Assembly: GCF_051014685.1 (NCBI RefSeq)
Contig: NC_135048.1
Coordinates: 23,826,543 to 23,890,542 of the forward strand
DNA length: 64,000 nucleotides
Origin: Ptiloglossa arizonensis
Taxonomy: Eukaryota; Arthropoda; Insecta; Hymenoptera; Colletidae
Direction of reading: 5' to 3'
Both the position numbers and the translations under genes were made by a program. The notes under the pieces are model-generated. The model searched no databases and was not told the origin of the DNA. It was given only the letters and a program-made list of their open reading frames with translations. Shown here piece by piece: positions 11,540 through 23,830 of the stretch. Every line of letters begins with the position of its first letter. Positions within the stretch are counted from its first letter, which is position 1.

Positions 11540-12236
11540 TGTTCGAGTATCATATTGAGTAAATTTTATTTGGGTATTATTTTGAGTAAATTTGATTCGA
11601 GTATCCTTCGAGTACATTTTATTCGAGTATCATGTTGAGTAAATTTGAATCAAGTATCATTATGAATAAATTCTATTCGAATATTATTCGAGTAAGTTTA
11701 ATTTGAGTATCATTTCGAATAAATTTGATTCGAGTACCATTTCGAATAAATTTGATTCGAGTACCATTTGAGTAAATTTGAATCGAGTATCACTACGAGT
11801 AAATTTTATTCGAATACTATTCGAGTAAGTTTTATTTGATTATCATATCGAGTAAATTTGAATCGAGTATCATTATGAGTAAATTTGATTCGAGTATCAT
11901 TATGAGTAAATTTCATTCGAATATTATTCGAGTAAGTTTAATTTGAGTATCATTTCGAATGAATTTGAATCGAGTATCATTTCGAATAAATTTGATTCGA
12001 GTATCATTTCGAGTAAATTTGAATCGAGTATCATTTCAAGTAAATTTGAATCGAGTACCATTCGAGTAAATTTAAATCGAGTATCATTACACATGAAATT
12101 TATTCGAATACTACTCGAGTAAATTTTATTTGATTATCATATCGAGTAAATTTTATTTGATTATCATATCGAGTAAATTTGACTCGAGTATCACCTCGAG
12201 TAAATCCGATTCGAGTATCACCTCGAGTGAATCAAT
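11540..12236. repeat. 27-bp minisatellite
   Basis: About 25 units alternating GAGTAAATTTGAATCGAGTA and TCATTTC-type spacers. Variation is mostly AT/CG point changes and a few-base indels. The array ends about 290 bp downstream (in transcription sense) of the donor of the minus-strand exon at 12529-12789, so it probably lies in that gene's first intron. Confidence 0.92.
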
Positions 12237-12528
12237 ATCCTGGTATCTTTCCCAAAGAAAAAAAAAAAGGTACACGCGACCTTGAGAACTTCCCAAGGAA
12301 GATAAATTCCCTCGCAGGGTCCCCGACCAAAACGGTCCGAGACAAGATAATTTGTGTTCGCGTTTGTACTCGGTGTGTTCGAAAATGTAATAAAGAACGA
12401 CTTCCACGTACACGGTTCGAGGGCACCTTTCTTTCGTGTCCTCGAGCGTGCCTAATAAGACGGTCAATTGCTGACCAAAGGGGACACGAAAAGTACAAAG
12501 CGCTCTTAAAGATACTCGAGGGACTCAC

Positions 12529-12789
12529 TTTCTTGTAGACCCATTTGATGCTGCGGCTGAATTTCGCCATCGGCGAGTCGTCGACGAGGAAGTACTTCAC
12601 CGGTGGCGTGGTCTCGTCCTCGAGGTCTCTCGGAATCGTCCCGTGGTCCTCCTCTTCCGTGGTCGTGGTCGTGGTCGTGGTACGATCGCTATTGTCGGTG
12701 TCGATCGCCGTCTCGGAGGACTCCGAGTACTCGGTGATCGTGGACAGCCTCTTCGAGCGACTGTCGCTCGTCGAAACGGCACGCTCCAT
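12529..12789 (-). CDS. First coding exon of an unidentified gene (87 codons)
   Basis: Reads on the minus strand from ATG (12789-12787, context CACGAGATGG) through exactly 87 codons to the donor AAGAAA|GTGAGT at 12528, phase 0. An in-frame TAA lies about 50 bp upstream of the ATG with no good acceptor between, so this looks like the true start exon. The peptide is hydrophilic at first (MERAVSTSDSRSKRLSTITE), has a run of eight Thr followed by acidic EEED, and ends in a conserved-looking stretch, VKYFLVDDSPMAKFSRS then IKWVYKK. The low-complexity acidic/Ser/Thr start followed by a basic-aromatic segment would suit a cytoplasmic N-terminus of a membrane or signalling protein, but that is inference and I do not recognise the family. 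Beyond the donor the frame runs on into non-coding sequence. The next exon would lie at lower coordinates and was not found with confidence. Confidence 0.55.
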
Positions 12790-13004
12790 CTCGTGGACGG
12801 ATCTTCTCTCGCGACAGAACACGTCGGATCGGTATTATTTCACGCAGAAAGACGCAATCCCCGCATGGTTAACCGAGCACGGCACAAATTGCCAGGGCCT
12901 CGATCCCGGCACCGGCTCGATTCGTCGCGGTAGATTAAATGTTTTCAAACGCGCGTGGAGTCCCACGCGTGGAAACCGTCGCGGATGTCTTCCTTCCCTG
13001 AACA
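12790..13004 (-). promoter_or_regulatory. Presumed 5' UTR/upstream region of the 12.5-kb exon
   Basis: Unique CpG-containing DNA between the ATG at 12789 and the 170-bp satellite. It is the only non-repetitive DNA immediately upstream of the start exon. No TATA box or clear initiator was seen. Confidence 0.25.
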
Positions 13005-14290
13005 CTCTCCGAAGCTACGAGTTCTCACTAAGAAGGAAATCGGAACCATTCGAACCGATTCTGAATCGATACGAGCGCGATCGATTCGTTGAAAACTCGA
13101 CGTCTCGGAGAGTTTCTAGAATATGGATTTGAAATTTAGTAACTACATCGATTCGCGGGTTTCTTCGTCGAATACTCCGAGACACTAGGAGTTATCTATA
13201 GGAAGGAAATCGAAACCATTGGAACCGATTCTGAATCGATACGAGCGCGATCGAGTTGTTGAAAACTCGACGTCTCGAAGAGTTTCTAAAATATGGATTT
13301 GAAATTTAGTAACTACATCGATTCGCGGGTTTCTTCGTCGAATACTCCGAGACACTAGGAGTTATCTATAGGAAGGAAATCGGAACCATTGGAACCGATT
13401 CTGAATCGATACGAGTGCGATCGAGTTGTTGAAAACTCGACGTCTCGAAGAGTTTCTAAAATATGGATTTGAAATTTAGTAACTACATCGATTCGCGGGT
13501 TTCTTCGTCGAATACTCCGAGACACTAGGAGTTATCTATAGGAAGGAAATCGGAACCATTGGAACCGATTCTGAATCGATACGAGCGCGATCGAATCGTT
13601 GAAAACTCGACGTCTCGGAGAAGAGTTTCTAGAATATGGATTTGAAATTTAGTAACTACATCGATTCGCGGGTTTCTTCGTCGAATACTCCGAGACACTA
13701 GGAGTTATCTATAGGAGGGAAATCGGAACCATTGGAACCGATTCTGAATCGATACGAGTGCGATCGAGTTGTTGAAAACTCGACGTCTCGAAGAGTTTCT
13801 AAAATATGGATTTGAAATTTAGTAACTACATCGATTCGCGGGTTTCTTCGTCGAATACTCCGAGACACTAGGAATTATCTATAGGAAGTAAGTCGAAACT
13901 AATTGAATCGATACGAGTGGAATCGAGTCGTTAAAAAATTGACAGCTGTCTTGTAGAAGATTTTCTAAAAAGTAGATTCGAAATTTAGTAACCGAGTCGA
14001 TTCGCAGGTATCTTCATCGAATACTCCAAGGCACTATGAGTTCTCTCTAAGAAGGAAATCGAAACTAGTTGAATCGATACGAGTGGAATCGAGTTGTTAA
14101 AAAATTATCAACTGTCTCGCAGAAAATTTTTTTAAAATATCGATTGGAAATTTAGTAACTACGACGATTCGCGTAGAAGATAGGAGTTATCTCTAAGAAG
14201 GAAATCGAAACTAGTTGAATCGATACGAGTGGAATCTAGTCGTTAAAAAATTGACAGCTGTCTCGTAGAAGATTTTCTGGAAAGTAGATT
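13005..14290. repeat. 170-bp satellite, young core with degenerate flank
   Basis: Units begin with GGAAGGAAATCGGAACCATT near 13032, 13202, 13372, 13542, 13715 and 13885. Spacing is 170 bp apart from one 3-bp insertion. Five units are near-identical, and from 13885 to 14290 they are strongly diverged and shortened. High identity implies recent expansion or homogenisation. The period is close to a nucleosome repeat. Confidence 0.93.
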
Positions 14291-15560
14291 CGAAGTAATT
14301 CTAATTGTATACAGAACACTATCGGAACTTTGGTTGAAAGACTCTCCAGAGAATCGATTCAGATTCGCTGCCTAAATTGAATGCAGAATACGATCGGAGT
14401 TGGACTCGAACCGTCTCTAGAAAATCGAATCAGAATCACCCCTAAATTGAATGGAGAATACGATCAGATTTCGACTCGAACTCTCCCTAGAAAACCGAAT
14501 TAGAATCACCGTTAAATCGAAACCGGATCATCCGTACACCAATACTCTAGAAAGTTAATTCGGTATCGCCCCTAAATTGAATACAAAATATATACAGACT
14601 TTGTCTCAAACTTTTTCTAAAAACTCTATTCAGAATCCCTTCTAAATTGAGTACAGATCATCGTATACCCCACTTTCTAGAAAGTTAACTCAACTCAGGT
14701 CAGTATCGCCCCAAAATTGAATAGAAAACACAATCAGACCTCACCTCAAACACTTTCTAGAAACTCTATTCAGAATCCCCCCTAAATTGAGTACAGATCA
14801 TCGTACACCAATACTTTAGAAAGTTAATTCGGTATCACCCCTAAATTGAATACAAAATACATATAGACTTTGCCTCAAACATTTTCTAAAAACTCTATTC
14901 AGAATCCCTTCTAAATTGAGTACAGATCATCATATACTCCTGCTTTCCAGAAAGTTAACTCTGTATCGCCTTCTAAATTGAATAGAAAATACGATCATAC
15001 TTGGCCTCAAACACTTTCTAAAAAATCGATTCAAAATCCCCCCTAAATTGAGTACAGATCATCGTACACCCCAATTCTCCACAAAGTTAACTCAGTATCG
15101 CCCCAAAATTGAATAGAAAACACGATTAGACCTCACCTCAAATACTTTCAAAAAATCGATTCAGAATCCCCTCTAAATTGAGTACAGATCATCCTACACT
15201 CCCATTCTTCAGAAAGTTAATTCAGTATCGCCCCAAAATTGAATAGAAAACACGATCAGACCTCACCTCAAACATTTTCTAAAAATTCTATTCAGAATCC
15301 CCTCTAAATTGAGTACAGATCATCCTACACTCCCATTCTCCAGAAAGTTAATTCAGTATCGCCCCAAAATTGAATAGAAAACACGATCAGACCTCACCTC
15401 AAACATTTTCTAAAAACTCTATTCAAAATCCCCTCTAAATTGAGTACAGATCATCCTACACTCCCATTCTGCAGAAAGTTAATTCAGTATCGCCCCAAAA
15501 TTGAATAGAAAACACGATCAGTTCTCGCCTTAAAGACTGTCGAGAAAATCGATTCGGAAC
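14291..15560. repeat. ~131-bp satellite
   Basis: A GAGTACAGATCATC core recurs near 14649, 14782, 14921, 15052, 15182, 15313 and 15445, with TCGCCCCAAAATTGAATAGA and CTAAATTGA blocks in each unit. Units towards 15560 are most alike and those near 14300 most diverged, so the homogenisation gradient points away from the adjoining 170-bp array. The two arrays abut directly. Confidence 0.92.
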
Positions 15561-18500
15561 CATCCCTAAATTGAACACGGAACGCAATTAGACTTCAGAG
15601 AGAAAAGAACTCTCGCGTGTTCCCGGGAAAGGAAGATCGTACGTCGATCGATGAACATTTCTCGAGAAACGACACCGCTGCGAAAATAAACCTCTCGATC
15701 GTGGCTCCGGGACGATCGTGTGTATTTTCAACTGGCGATCCATCGTTCGTGCACACGCACTGTACCAAAGAGGGACGGATAGGAAGACGCGGCTAATTCA
15801 TCGAGCGAACTGTGCGTTACTCTGGAAACCCGGCAGCGGGATTAAGGGCGCAAAAGGGCGGTCGAGCGGTCCTGGAAACACGCGTTTGCACTCAGGGCTC
15901 CGTCATCTCGACGCCTACTCGCGTAACCCTTCCGCGGATGATGCAACGAGCGAATCGCGACGTTGACGAGCATCGATGCACTTCGAACGTTTTGCAACGA
16001 TTAGCATCACCGAGACTACCATACCTGGACTACTATACCGAGACTAGTATACCGAGAGTACACCCTCGAGTTATAATATTCGACAACGGAAAGACGTTGC
16101 TCCTAATTGCACGCGCGAACTGCAGCCTCGATCGTACAAAGTGCATCCGCTGCCGGTGCAATTGCAACGAAACGCGAACGGAATGCACGCAACGAAACGG
16201 ATAAAATAAAACGCACGATATCTCCGTTAGCGTTGCTATTACGATGAAAACGAACGAATCAAATTTTATTGGGAATTAAATTTCGAAACTTTTCCACTCC
16301 GGTGGAATTTTCGATACGACCGACGGTAATCGATATATCGGCTCGACACTTTCTGCATTCGATACTATGCGAGGGCAGGTAGCAGAGTTTCGTTTATTCT
16401 TATCGCAGAGTCGAGATGATCGTGCACAGGCTCTGGAACGAATGTTTAAACTCTGGGAGTGTGATAATTAGAACAATCGCTCGAACTTTGCAAATTTGCC
16501 TAATATTATAATCGTACCTCCTCGATTTTTATTTTCAAATCTTTTTCATCGATCGTTTCGCTGCTGTGCACCGATTCCACTCGTTTTCAGCGCTAATAAT
16601 AATATAATAACAATGATAAAATTGTCGTTTCTTCCCGCGAGAAAATCATCTTTCTTTCGACAAAGTTCACGATATTACGATCTTCGTCCACTTTGTTAAT
16701 TTTTTCATAATTTCTCCGTTTCGATTGCACCGCGCATTATGCACCAGAGGAACACAATACCCCCGTTGACCTACGAACTCACGATGACACGCGAAACTGT
16801 TGTAAATTCAGATAAAGTTTATTACAATACACTCGCGTATCCACCGGTACAACGAATTGTAAATGCAAGAGTACAAAGTCAGGGTGCATAAAGAGATGCA
16901 CGGTAATGCAACCTAGTATGCACACAACCTGGTGTGTCTGCCCTTCGAAACTGTGCAACTGGAAAACTCGCAGGAAAATAAGGAAACCTTTGACACACCT
17001 TACATCGATTTCATAAGAAACGATAAAAATCGATAGCGTTCCAATCGAGCGGAATTCGTTGTCCTCGTGGAAAATTTGCCAACTTAGGGATTAACCAGTG
17101 TCTTCCAAAACGTTCGTTTTTTTTTCGTCTCGGGCAAGGAATCGGAGAATGTTTACACTCGATAGTTTCTATTCGCTGACGAATAACAGAAGGGGACGAC
17201 GTCGCTCCGTTTAAGAAGCGACCAAGTGTCTCCGAAGCTTTCGAGTTCGCGAGCCCTGGCGGGAAAGCGTCCGTGAAGGTGTTCTCGCTCGAAGAAGTTG
17301 AAGAGGAAACTCGGATTTAATTGGGTCTCGTCGAGGTAGACTCGTACACACCGGGGGATTATGAATGAAGTGTCACGTTCCGCTCTGAAAATAGTCCAGT
17401 GGATCGACCGTTTTAGCACCAACGAAATTAGCCCCGATTTTCCTTCAATTCGTAACGACAACGACACCGCGAATTAATTCCGATCGCGAGATGCTATAGC
17501 TGGATCGAGAAACCATTGATGACGAGCCTGCAATGGACCAAGTCGAACCAAGTGCAGCACTGTGCAGCGAGCAATGGAGAGAAAAGGAAAAATTTTACAC
17601 CCATTTGCCAAATTCAGATCTTATTGTAACTTTACGATATTTATTTGGTATTTAAAATGAAAAAAGAAGCTACGTTACAGAGAAGTCCATGTTTCGCGAT
17701 GGATTCGATATTCAGAATTTCTCAACGATCGATTCTTGAACAATTAAAGGATCTTTAGTAATTATCAGTGATAAGACCCGAGTACTGGCAATTTGACAAT
17801 GAAAAACACAAGTAGAACGACGATACGTTCCAGATCGTCGTACAGTGTAAATAATTGTGACAGTTGGTACGGTGAATATTTACATTGATGAAAGATGTTC
17901 GATTGAATTGACGAACGAGAATTTAATTGAAATTCTTGGAAACGAAACGATATCGAACATATTGGAAAAATATTCGTACTTCGAAACATCGGTGTTTTGT
18001 TAACGATGTAGTATCGACTAACATCGATGTTTTACCGTCGTGTATCATCGACAGATGGTCGATATAAATGTACATCGATGCGTCGATGTTTTTTCAATTG
18101 TTGCAGTCTTCGAGGTCGATACGTTAAATGCGCGGGGAATAATGTCATCGCGTGGACAACCGGCAGTCAGCTGTTCAATGTCACGTTGTTAAGCGGAGTG
18201 ACAACCTCATTGGTCGATTTTCGTCCAACCAGGTACGGACGGTTGAGTTTCGGGAACGACGCGATTTTGAAACGATTAAGGTGTAACCCCGCTGCGCGCG
18301 ACCCGTCGGCCTCGTTAATTCGAATGTCCCCATGACTCGCCACGAATAATTAATTACGGGAGCCCGGCAGATGGCGACGATACCGCGAGACTCGGGTATT
18401 TACGGGATTCCACGAACTTGTAGGATCACGGGGACAAGCGATCGACCGGCTAATAGTCGACCACGGAACCCCTTCGACTTCCTCGTGAACAACTGGGCCC

Positions 18501-18589
18501 TTTCATGACTTCGCGGAGACTGGCTTCGATCGAGAAGTTCGACGGGGAAATTACGCAGCGAGTAACAAGACGTAGAAAACGAGATGTTA
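15561..18589. other. Three kb of unique DNA, no gene called
   Basis: Open frames at 15718-15966 and 15812-16204 (plus, 83 and 131 codons) and 17153-17467 (minus, 105 codons) lack domains and splice support. At 17985-18095 short ATCGATGTTTT motifs recur five or six times within about 110 bp. The remainder is ordinary AT-rich DNA. Confidence 0.35.
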
Positions 18590-19712
18590 CACATCGAGGT
18601 ATGGTATTCGGAGGAAATGTTATATATTCGGAGTCAGAGTCCAGAGAAAATGTTATGCATCGGAGTCAGGGTCCAGAGAGAATGTTAAGTATCAAAGTCA
18701 GGGTTGAGAAAATGTTATGCATCGAAGTCAGAGTCTAGAGAAGATATTACGCATTGAAGTCAGGGTTAAGAAAATGTTATGCATCGAAGTCAGGGTCTAG
18801 AGAAGATATTACGCATTGAAGTCAGGGTCCAGAGAAATTTGTTATGCATTGGAGTCAGAGTCCAGAGAAAATGTTATGCATTGGAGTAAGAGAACAGGAG
18901 AAAATGCTATGCATCGGAGTCAGAGTCCAGAGAGAATGTTAAGTATCAAAGTCAGGGTTGGGAAAATGTTATGCATCAAAGTCAGGGTCTAGAGAAGATA
19001 TTACGCATTGAATTCAGGGTCCAGAGAAATTTGTTATGGATTGGAGTCAGAGTCCAGAGAAAGTGTTATGCATTGGAGTCAGGGTCCAGAGAAAATGTTA
19101 TGTATTGGAGTCAGAGTCCAGAGAGAATGTTAAGTATCGAAGTCAGGGTTGAGAAAATGTTATACATCGAAGTCAGTGTCTAGAGAAGATATCACGCATT
19201 GAGGTCAGGATTCAGAGAAATTTGTTACGCATTGGAGTCAGAGTCCAGAGAAAATGTTACGCATTGGAGTCAGAGTCCAGAGAAATTTGTTATGCATTGG
19301 AGTCAGAGTCCAGAGAAAATGTTATGCATCGGAGTCAGAGTCCAGAGAGAATGTTAAGTATCGAAGTCAGGGTTGAGAAAATGCTATGCATCGAGTCAGG
19401 GTCTAGAGAAGATATTACGCATTGAAGTCAGGGTCCAGAGAAATTTGTTATGCATTGAAGTCAGGGTTGAGAAAATGTTATGCATTAAAGTCAGTGTCTA
19501 GAGCAGATATTACGCATTGAAGTCAGGGTCCACGGAAAATGTTATGCATCAAAGTCAGGGTCCAGAGAAAATGTTACGCATTGAAGTCAGAATCTAGAGA
19601 AAATGTTATGTATCAAAGTGAGAATACAGAGAAAATGTTACACATCGAAGTCAGAATCTAGAGAAAATGTTAGGTATCGAAGTCAGAGTCCAGAGAAAAT
19701 GTTACGCATCAA
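18590..19712. repeat. 32-bp minisatellite
   Basis: About 35 units of GAGTCAGAGTCCAGAGAAAA plus TGTTATGCATCG, with a shorter variant, GTTGAGAAAATG, mixed in a partly regular pattern (long-long-short), so there is some higher-order structure. Because 32 is not a multiple of 3, any open frame rotates through all three phases; the short open frames here are not genes. Confidence 0.93.
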
Positions 19713-19740
19713 AGTACAGTAGAACCTCGAGTAGCGATCT
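19713..19740 (+). mobile_element. Pogo/Tigger-like terminus remnant
   Basis: TACAGTAGAACCTCGAGTAG resembles the CAGTAGAACCTCGATTATCC-type termini of pogo-family elements, including the flanking TA. No matching inverted end was found in the window, so this would be a solo or eroded end. It abuts the 32-bp array exactly. Confidence 0.3.
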
Positions 19741-20509
19741 AACTGCTCAAATTCACATCACGACTCATCCTCCGACTTTCTTTTATTCGAGCGATTGTCA
19801 TTTTAAAAAATACTTTATAAAACGAAAGATCGATAAAATAAGATACTCTATTTATGCTTTGCTTATTGATAACAACTGGTACCGATTTTTGACGATCATG
19901 GGAGGCCTTATTCTTTGATAAGAACAATCTGTACACCGAAGAAATTTTACTCTATTTATGCACGTTTCTCGGCTATTTAATCAGTTAATGGTACTGTAAC
20001 CAAGGAATGAAATTGTAGTTTATTTGCTCTATAAGATCAATAAGATAAGTGTACGGAAAGACTGAATTATTTGATGTATCCAGAGCATAATGGTTATGAA
20101 AATAAATTGGCGTTTGTCACCGACGAGTCCAATTTATTTTCATAACCGTTATGCTCTGGATATACCGCACAATTTACTCCTTTCGTACTCTTATCTTGTT
20201 GATCTTACGGTGAAAATAAATTAAAACTTTATCCCTCGGTTAATTACGCGCCCGTGAATTAACACTCGAACTAAATATTTATTTTTACCGACGAGTCTAA
20301 TTTATTTTCATAGCCGTCATGCTCTGTATGGACCGAAATAATTTACTACTTTTGACCGAGAAATAATTTCTCTTTCGAAAGTCGAAATAAAATTCACGAA
20401 ACGAACGGTTGCGATAACAAATAATTAATCGAATCACGCTGAAATGCGTTTTGAGCGAAATACAATATAAAATACGGTCAAAAATAAATCGAAGAGCACG
20501 AGTCGCGTT
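19741..20509. other. AT-rich unique DNA with an inverted repeat
   Basis: Holds the hairpin described separately (20081-20160) and a third copy of its right arm at 20288-20331. No gene seen. Confidence 0.4.
20081..20160. repeat. Inverted repeat, ~30-bp arms, 18-nt loop
   Basis: The arm beginning TCCAGAGCATAATGGTTATG pairs with the arm ending CATAACCGTTATGCTCTGGA, with one mismatch and a possible small bulge. The right arm plus its CCGACGAGT lead recurs as a direct copy at 20288-20331. The size suits a small-RNA hairpin precursor or a collapsed MITE. Neither is demonstrated. Confidence 0.7.
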
Positions 20510-23500
20510 TATTTGTTATCTTCTTATACCATTTCCATCAATTTCGATCGTTTCCAACGCACAATCGATGACGTTAAGGAAGCCTGAAAATCTCTCAAAA
20601 GCGTGACGCGGATAGAGAGAATTAATAATTAAGCTGACCACATTGGAACACGTTATATGCGAATCCATAAAATAAAATTAATGGAATAGAGAGTTACAAG
20701 AGAGAATAATTAATCGAAGCAAAGTGGACCAGATTATACGCGTACGTATAATTTGAAACTCGTGGAATAGAAGATTGAATGTCGAATTGTCGTCCACCAT
20801 TACCTTTCTAGAATTCAAGAGGGAAATTTCAAAATCCCGTCCAATCATAACGAAATCGAAAGAAAGAACGACCAATCCAATCACGTTGCAACATTCGTAC
20901 GTAGACATGTAAAATAAAATTCACGAAATGATATTATTGTAAGTGTTACAATAAAAAATAAATCTGTAAAATACGTCCTGTTCGTAACAAATATTGCACA
21001 ATTACTGATTTCTTCCTAGTTTCTATTAACTTTCATTAATGGTCAAATTCTGAATGTTTTTTATTATTTCTGTATCTCCTTTCTCTTATGTATTTTTTCT
21101 TTCCACGTGTATCAATTTATTGGTAAACACTAAAGTACGTTCGTTCTTTTGATAAACATAAATAAATTAACAAATATAATTCCCTTCAATTACTTTCTAG
21201 ATAGTCTGATCGTATAAAATTCATGGAACAGAAGGCTACACATCGAAACACGTATATAAATTATAATTCTTGGAACAGAAGGTTGAAAGTCCAATCATAA
21301 TCGTTCAATACCATTTCCTCCCATTTCCATTACTTTCTAACACGCGAGAGCTTGAGAAAATTTCAAAATCTCGTCAAACCGTGACGCGGATCGAGAGAAA
21401 GGACAATCGAATCTCATTGAAACACGTTATACGAATCGAATACGTTAAATGTGTAATTTATGGAATAGAAGGTCGAATGTCCAATTATAATCATCCGATA
21501 CCACTTCCTTCGATTCTCTTTCTTTCCAATACGCGAGAGTCTGGTGAAATGTCTACGTGTCGTCAAAGCGTGACGCGAATCGAGAGAAAGAATAACCGAG
21601 TCTCATTGAAACACGTTATATGGATCGGATACGTCAAATATAATTTACGGAACAAATACATAAATGTCCAATTACAATCGTCCGATACTGCTTCCTTCGA
21701 TTTCATTACTTTCTAACCTTCGCGAAAAAGAATAATCGAATCGCATTGAAACATTCTACACGCGAATACGTCAAACAAAATTCACGGAACAGAAGTTCGA
21801 ATGTTTAATTATAATCTTCCGATACTACTTATTTCAATTCCTCTTCTTTTCAACTCTCACGTTCTAAAAAAAACTTGAGTCACAAGGATCGAGAAAAGAA
21901 TTGACTCGACTTAGACATCACACGGACTTATGGTAAATAAACTCTCCACCCTGTACTATAATTTGGATGTGTTTTCTATAAATTTAGAATGTTCGAATAC
22001 ATCAAATATAATTTACCAAATTTAACAAAAATTAAATGTTCAATTATAATCGTCCGATACTACTGTTTTCAATTCCATGATTTTCTAATTTTCGCGAGAA
22101 AGAATAATCGAGTTACATTAAAACACCTTACACACGAATACATGAAATATAATTTAGTAAATTTAACAAAAGCTTGAATGTCCAATTATAATCGTCCGAT
22201 ACTACTTATTTCAATTCCTCTTCTTTCAAACCCTCACGTTTTTAAAAATCTAAAGTCACAAGGATCAAGAAAACAATTGACTCGACTCACGTATCACACG
22301 GACCTACGGTAAATAAATTCTCCACTTGTACTATAATTTGGACGCGTTTTCTATAAATCCAAAATGTCCAAATACATCAAATATAATTTACCAAATTTAA
22401 CAGAAGCTTCAATATCCAATTATAATCGTCTGATACTACTTCCTCCAACTCTTCTTCTTTCAAACCTTCACGTCCTAAGAAAACTAAAGTCACAAGGTTC
22501 GAGAAAACAATTGACTCCTGTATTATAACTTGGACGCGTTTCCTACAAATCCAAAATGTCCAAATACATCACATATAATTTTCCAAATTTAACAGAAGCT
22601 TCAATATCCAATTATAATCGTCCGATACTACTTCCCCCAACTCTTCTTCTTCCAAACCCTCGCGTTCTAAAAAATCTAAAGTCACAAGGTTCAAGAAAAC
22701 AATTGACTGCTGTATTATAACACGCTGTACTATAATTTGGACGCGTTTTCTATAAATCCAGAATGTCCAAATACATCACATATAATTTACCAAATTTAAC
22801 AAAAGCTCAAATACCCAATTATAATCGTCCGATACTACTTCCCCCAACTCTTCTTCTTCCAAACCCTCGCGTTCTAAAAAATCTAAAGTCACAAGGATCG
22901 AGAAAACAATTGACTCGACCCACGTATCACACGGACCTACGGTAAATAAACTCTTCACCCTGTATTATAACTTGCACCTATTTCCTACAAATTCAGAATA
23001 TTCAAATACATCACATATAATTTACCAAATTTAACAGAAGCTTGAATGTTCAATTATAATCGCCCGATACTACTTTTTTCAATTCCATGATTTTCTAACC
23101 TTCGCGAGAAAGAATAATCGAGTTACATTAAAACACTTTACACACGAATACACCGCATATAATTTACCAAATTTAACAAAAGCTCAAATACCCAATTATA
23201 ATCGTCCGATACTACTTCCCCCAACTCTTCTTCTTCCAAACCCTCGCGTTCTAAAAGAACTAAAATCACAAGGTTCGAGAAAACAATTGACTCGACTCAC
23301 GTATCACACGGACCTACGGTAAATAAATTCTCCACCTTGTATTTATAACTTGGACGCGTTTCCTACAAATCCAGAATGTCCAAATACATCAAATATAATT
23401 TACCAAATTTAACAGAAGCTTCAATATCCAATTATAATCATCTGATACTACTTCCTCCAACTCTTCTTCTTTCAAACCCTCACGTTCTAAAAAAACTAAA

Positions 23501-23830
23501 GTCACAAGCTTCGAAAAATCAATTGACTGCTGTATTATAACTTGGACGCGTTTCCTACAAATCCAAAATGTCCAAATACATCACATATAATTTTCCAAAT
23601 TTAACAGAAGCTTCAATATCCAATTATAATCGTCCGATACTACTTCCTTAAATTCCACTTCTTTCAAACCCTCACGTTCTAAAAAATCTAAAGTCACAAG
23701 GATCAAGAAAACAATTGACTCGACCCACGTATCACACGGACCTACGGTAAATAAATTCCCCACCCTGTATTTATAACTTGCACGCGTTTCCTATAAATCC
23801 AAAGGGTCCGAATACACCACACCGGGTAGG
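20510..23830. repeat. Composite satellite, 3.3 kb
   Basis: A TCCAATTATAATCGTCCGAT core recurs from about 21290 to 23620 at intervals of roughly 140-240 bp. In the left part (20510-21830) units are ~190 bp and contain GTGACGCGGATCGAGAG and ACACGTTATA blocks. In the right part (21830-23830) units contain CACACGGACCTACGGTAAAT and AACAATTGACTCGAC blocks, and two unit types alternate. The right part is much more uniform. Short open frames at 22763-22958 and 23581-23763 are repeat copies of each other, not genes. Confidence 0.9.

Noticed and set aside
12643..13132. Plus-strand frames opposite the minus-strand start exon (up to 196 codons)
   Set aside because: Shadow of the minus-strand coding exon and its repeat-derived flank; no splice or start support.
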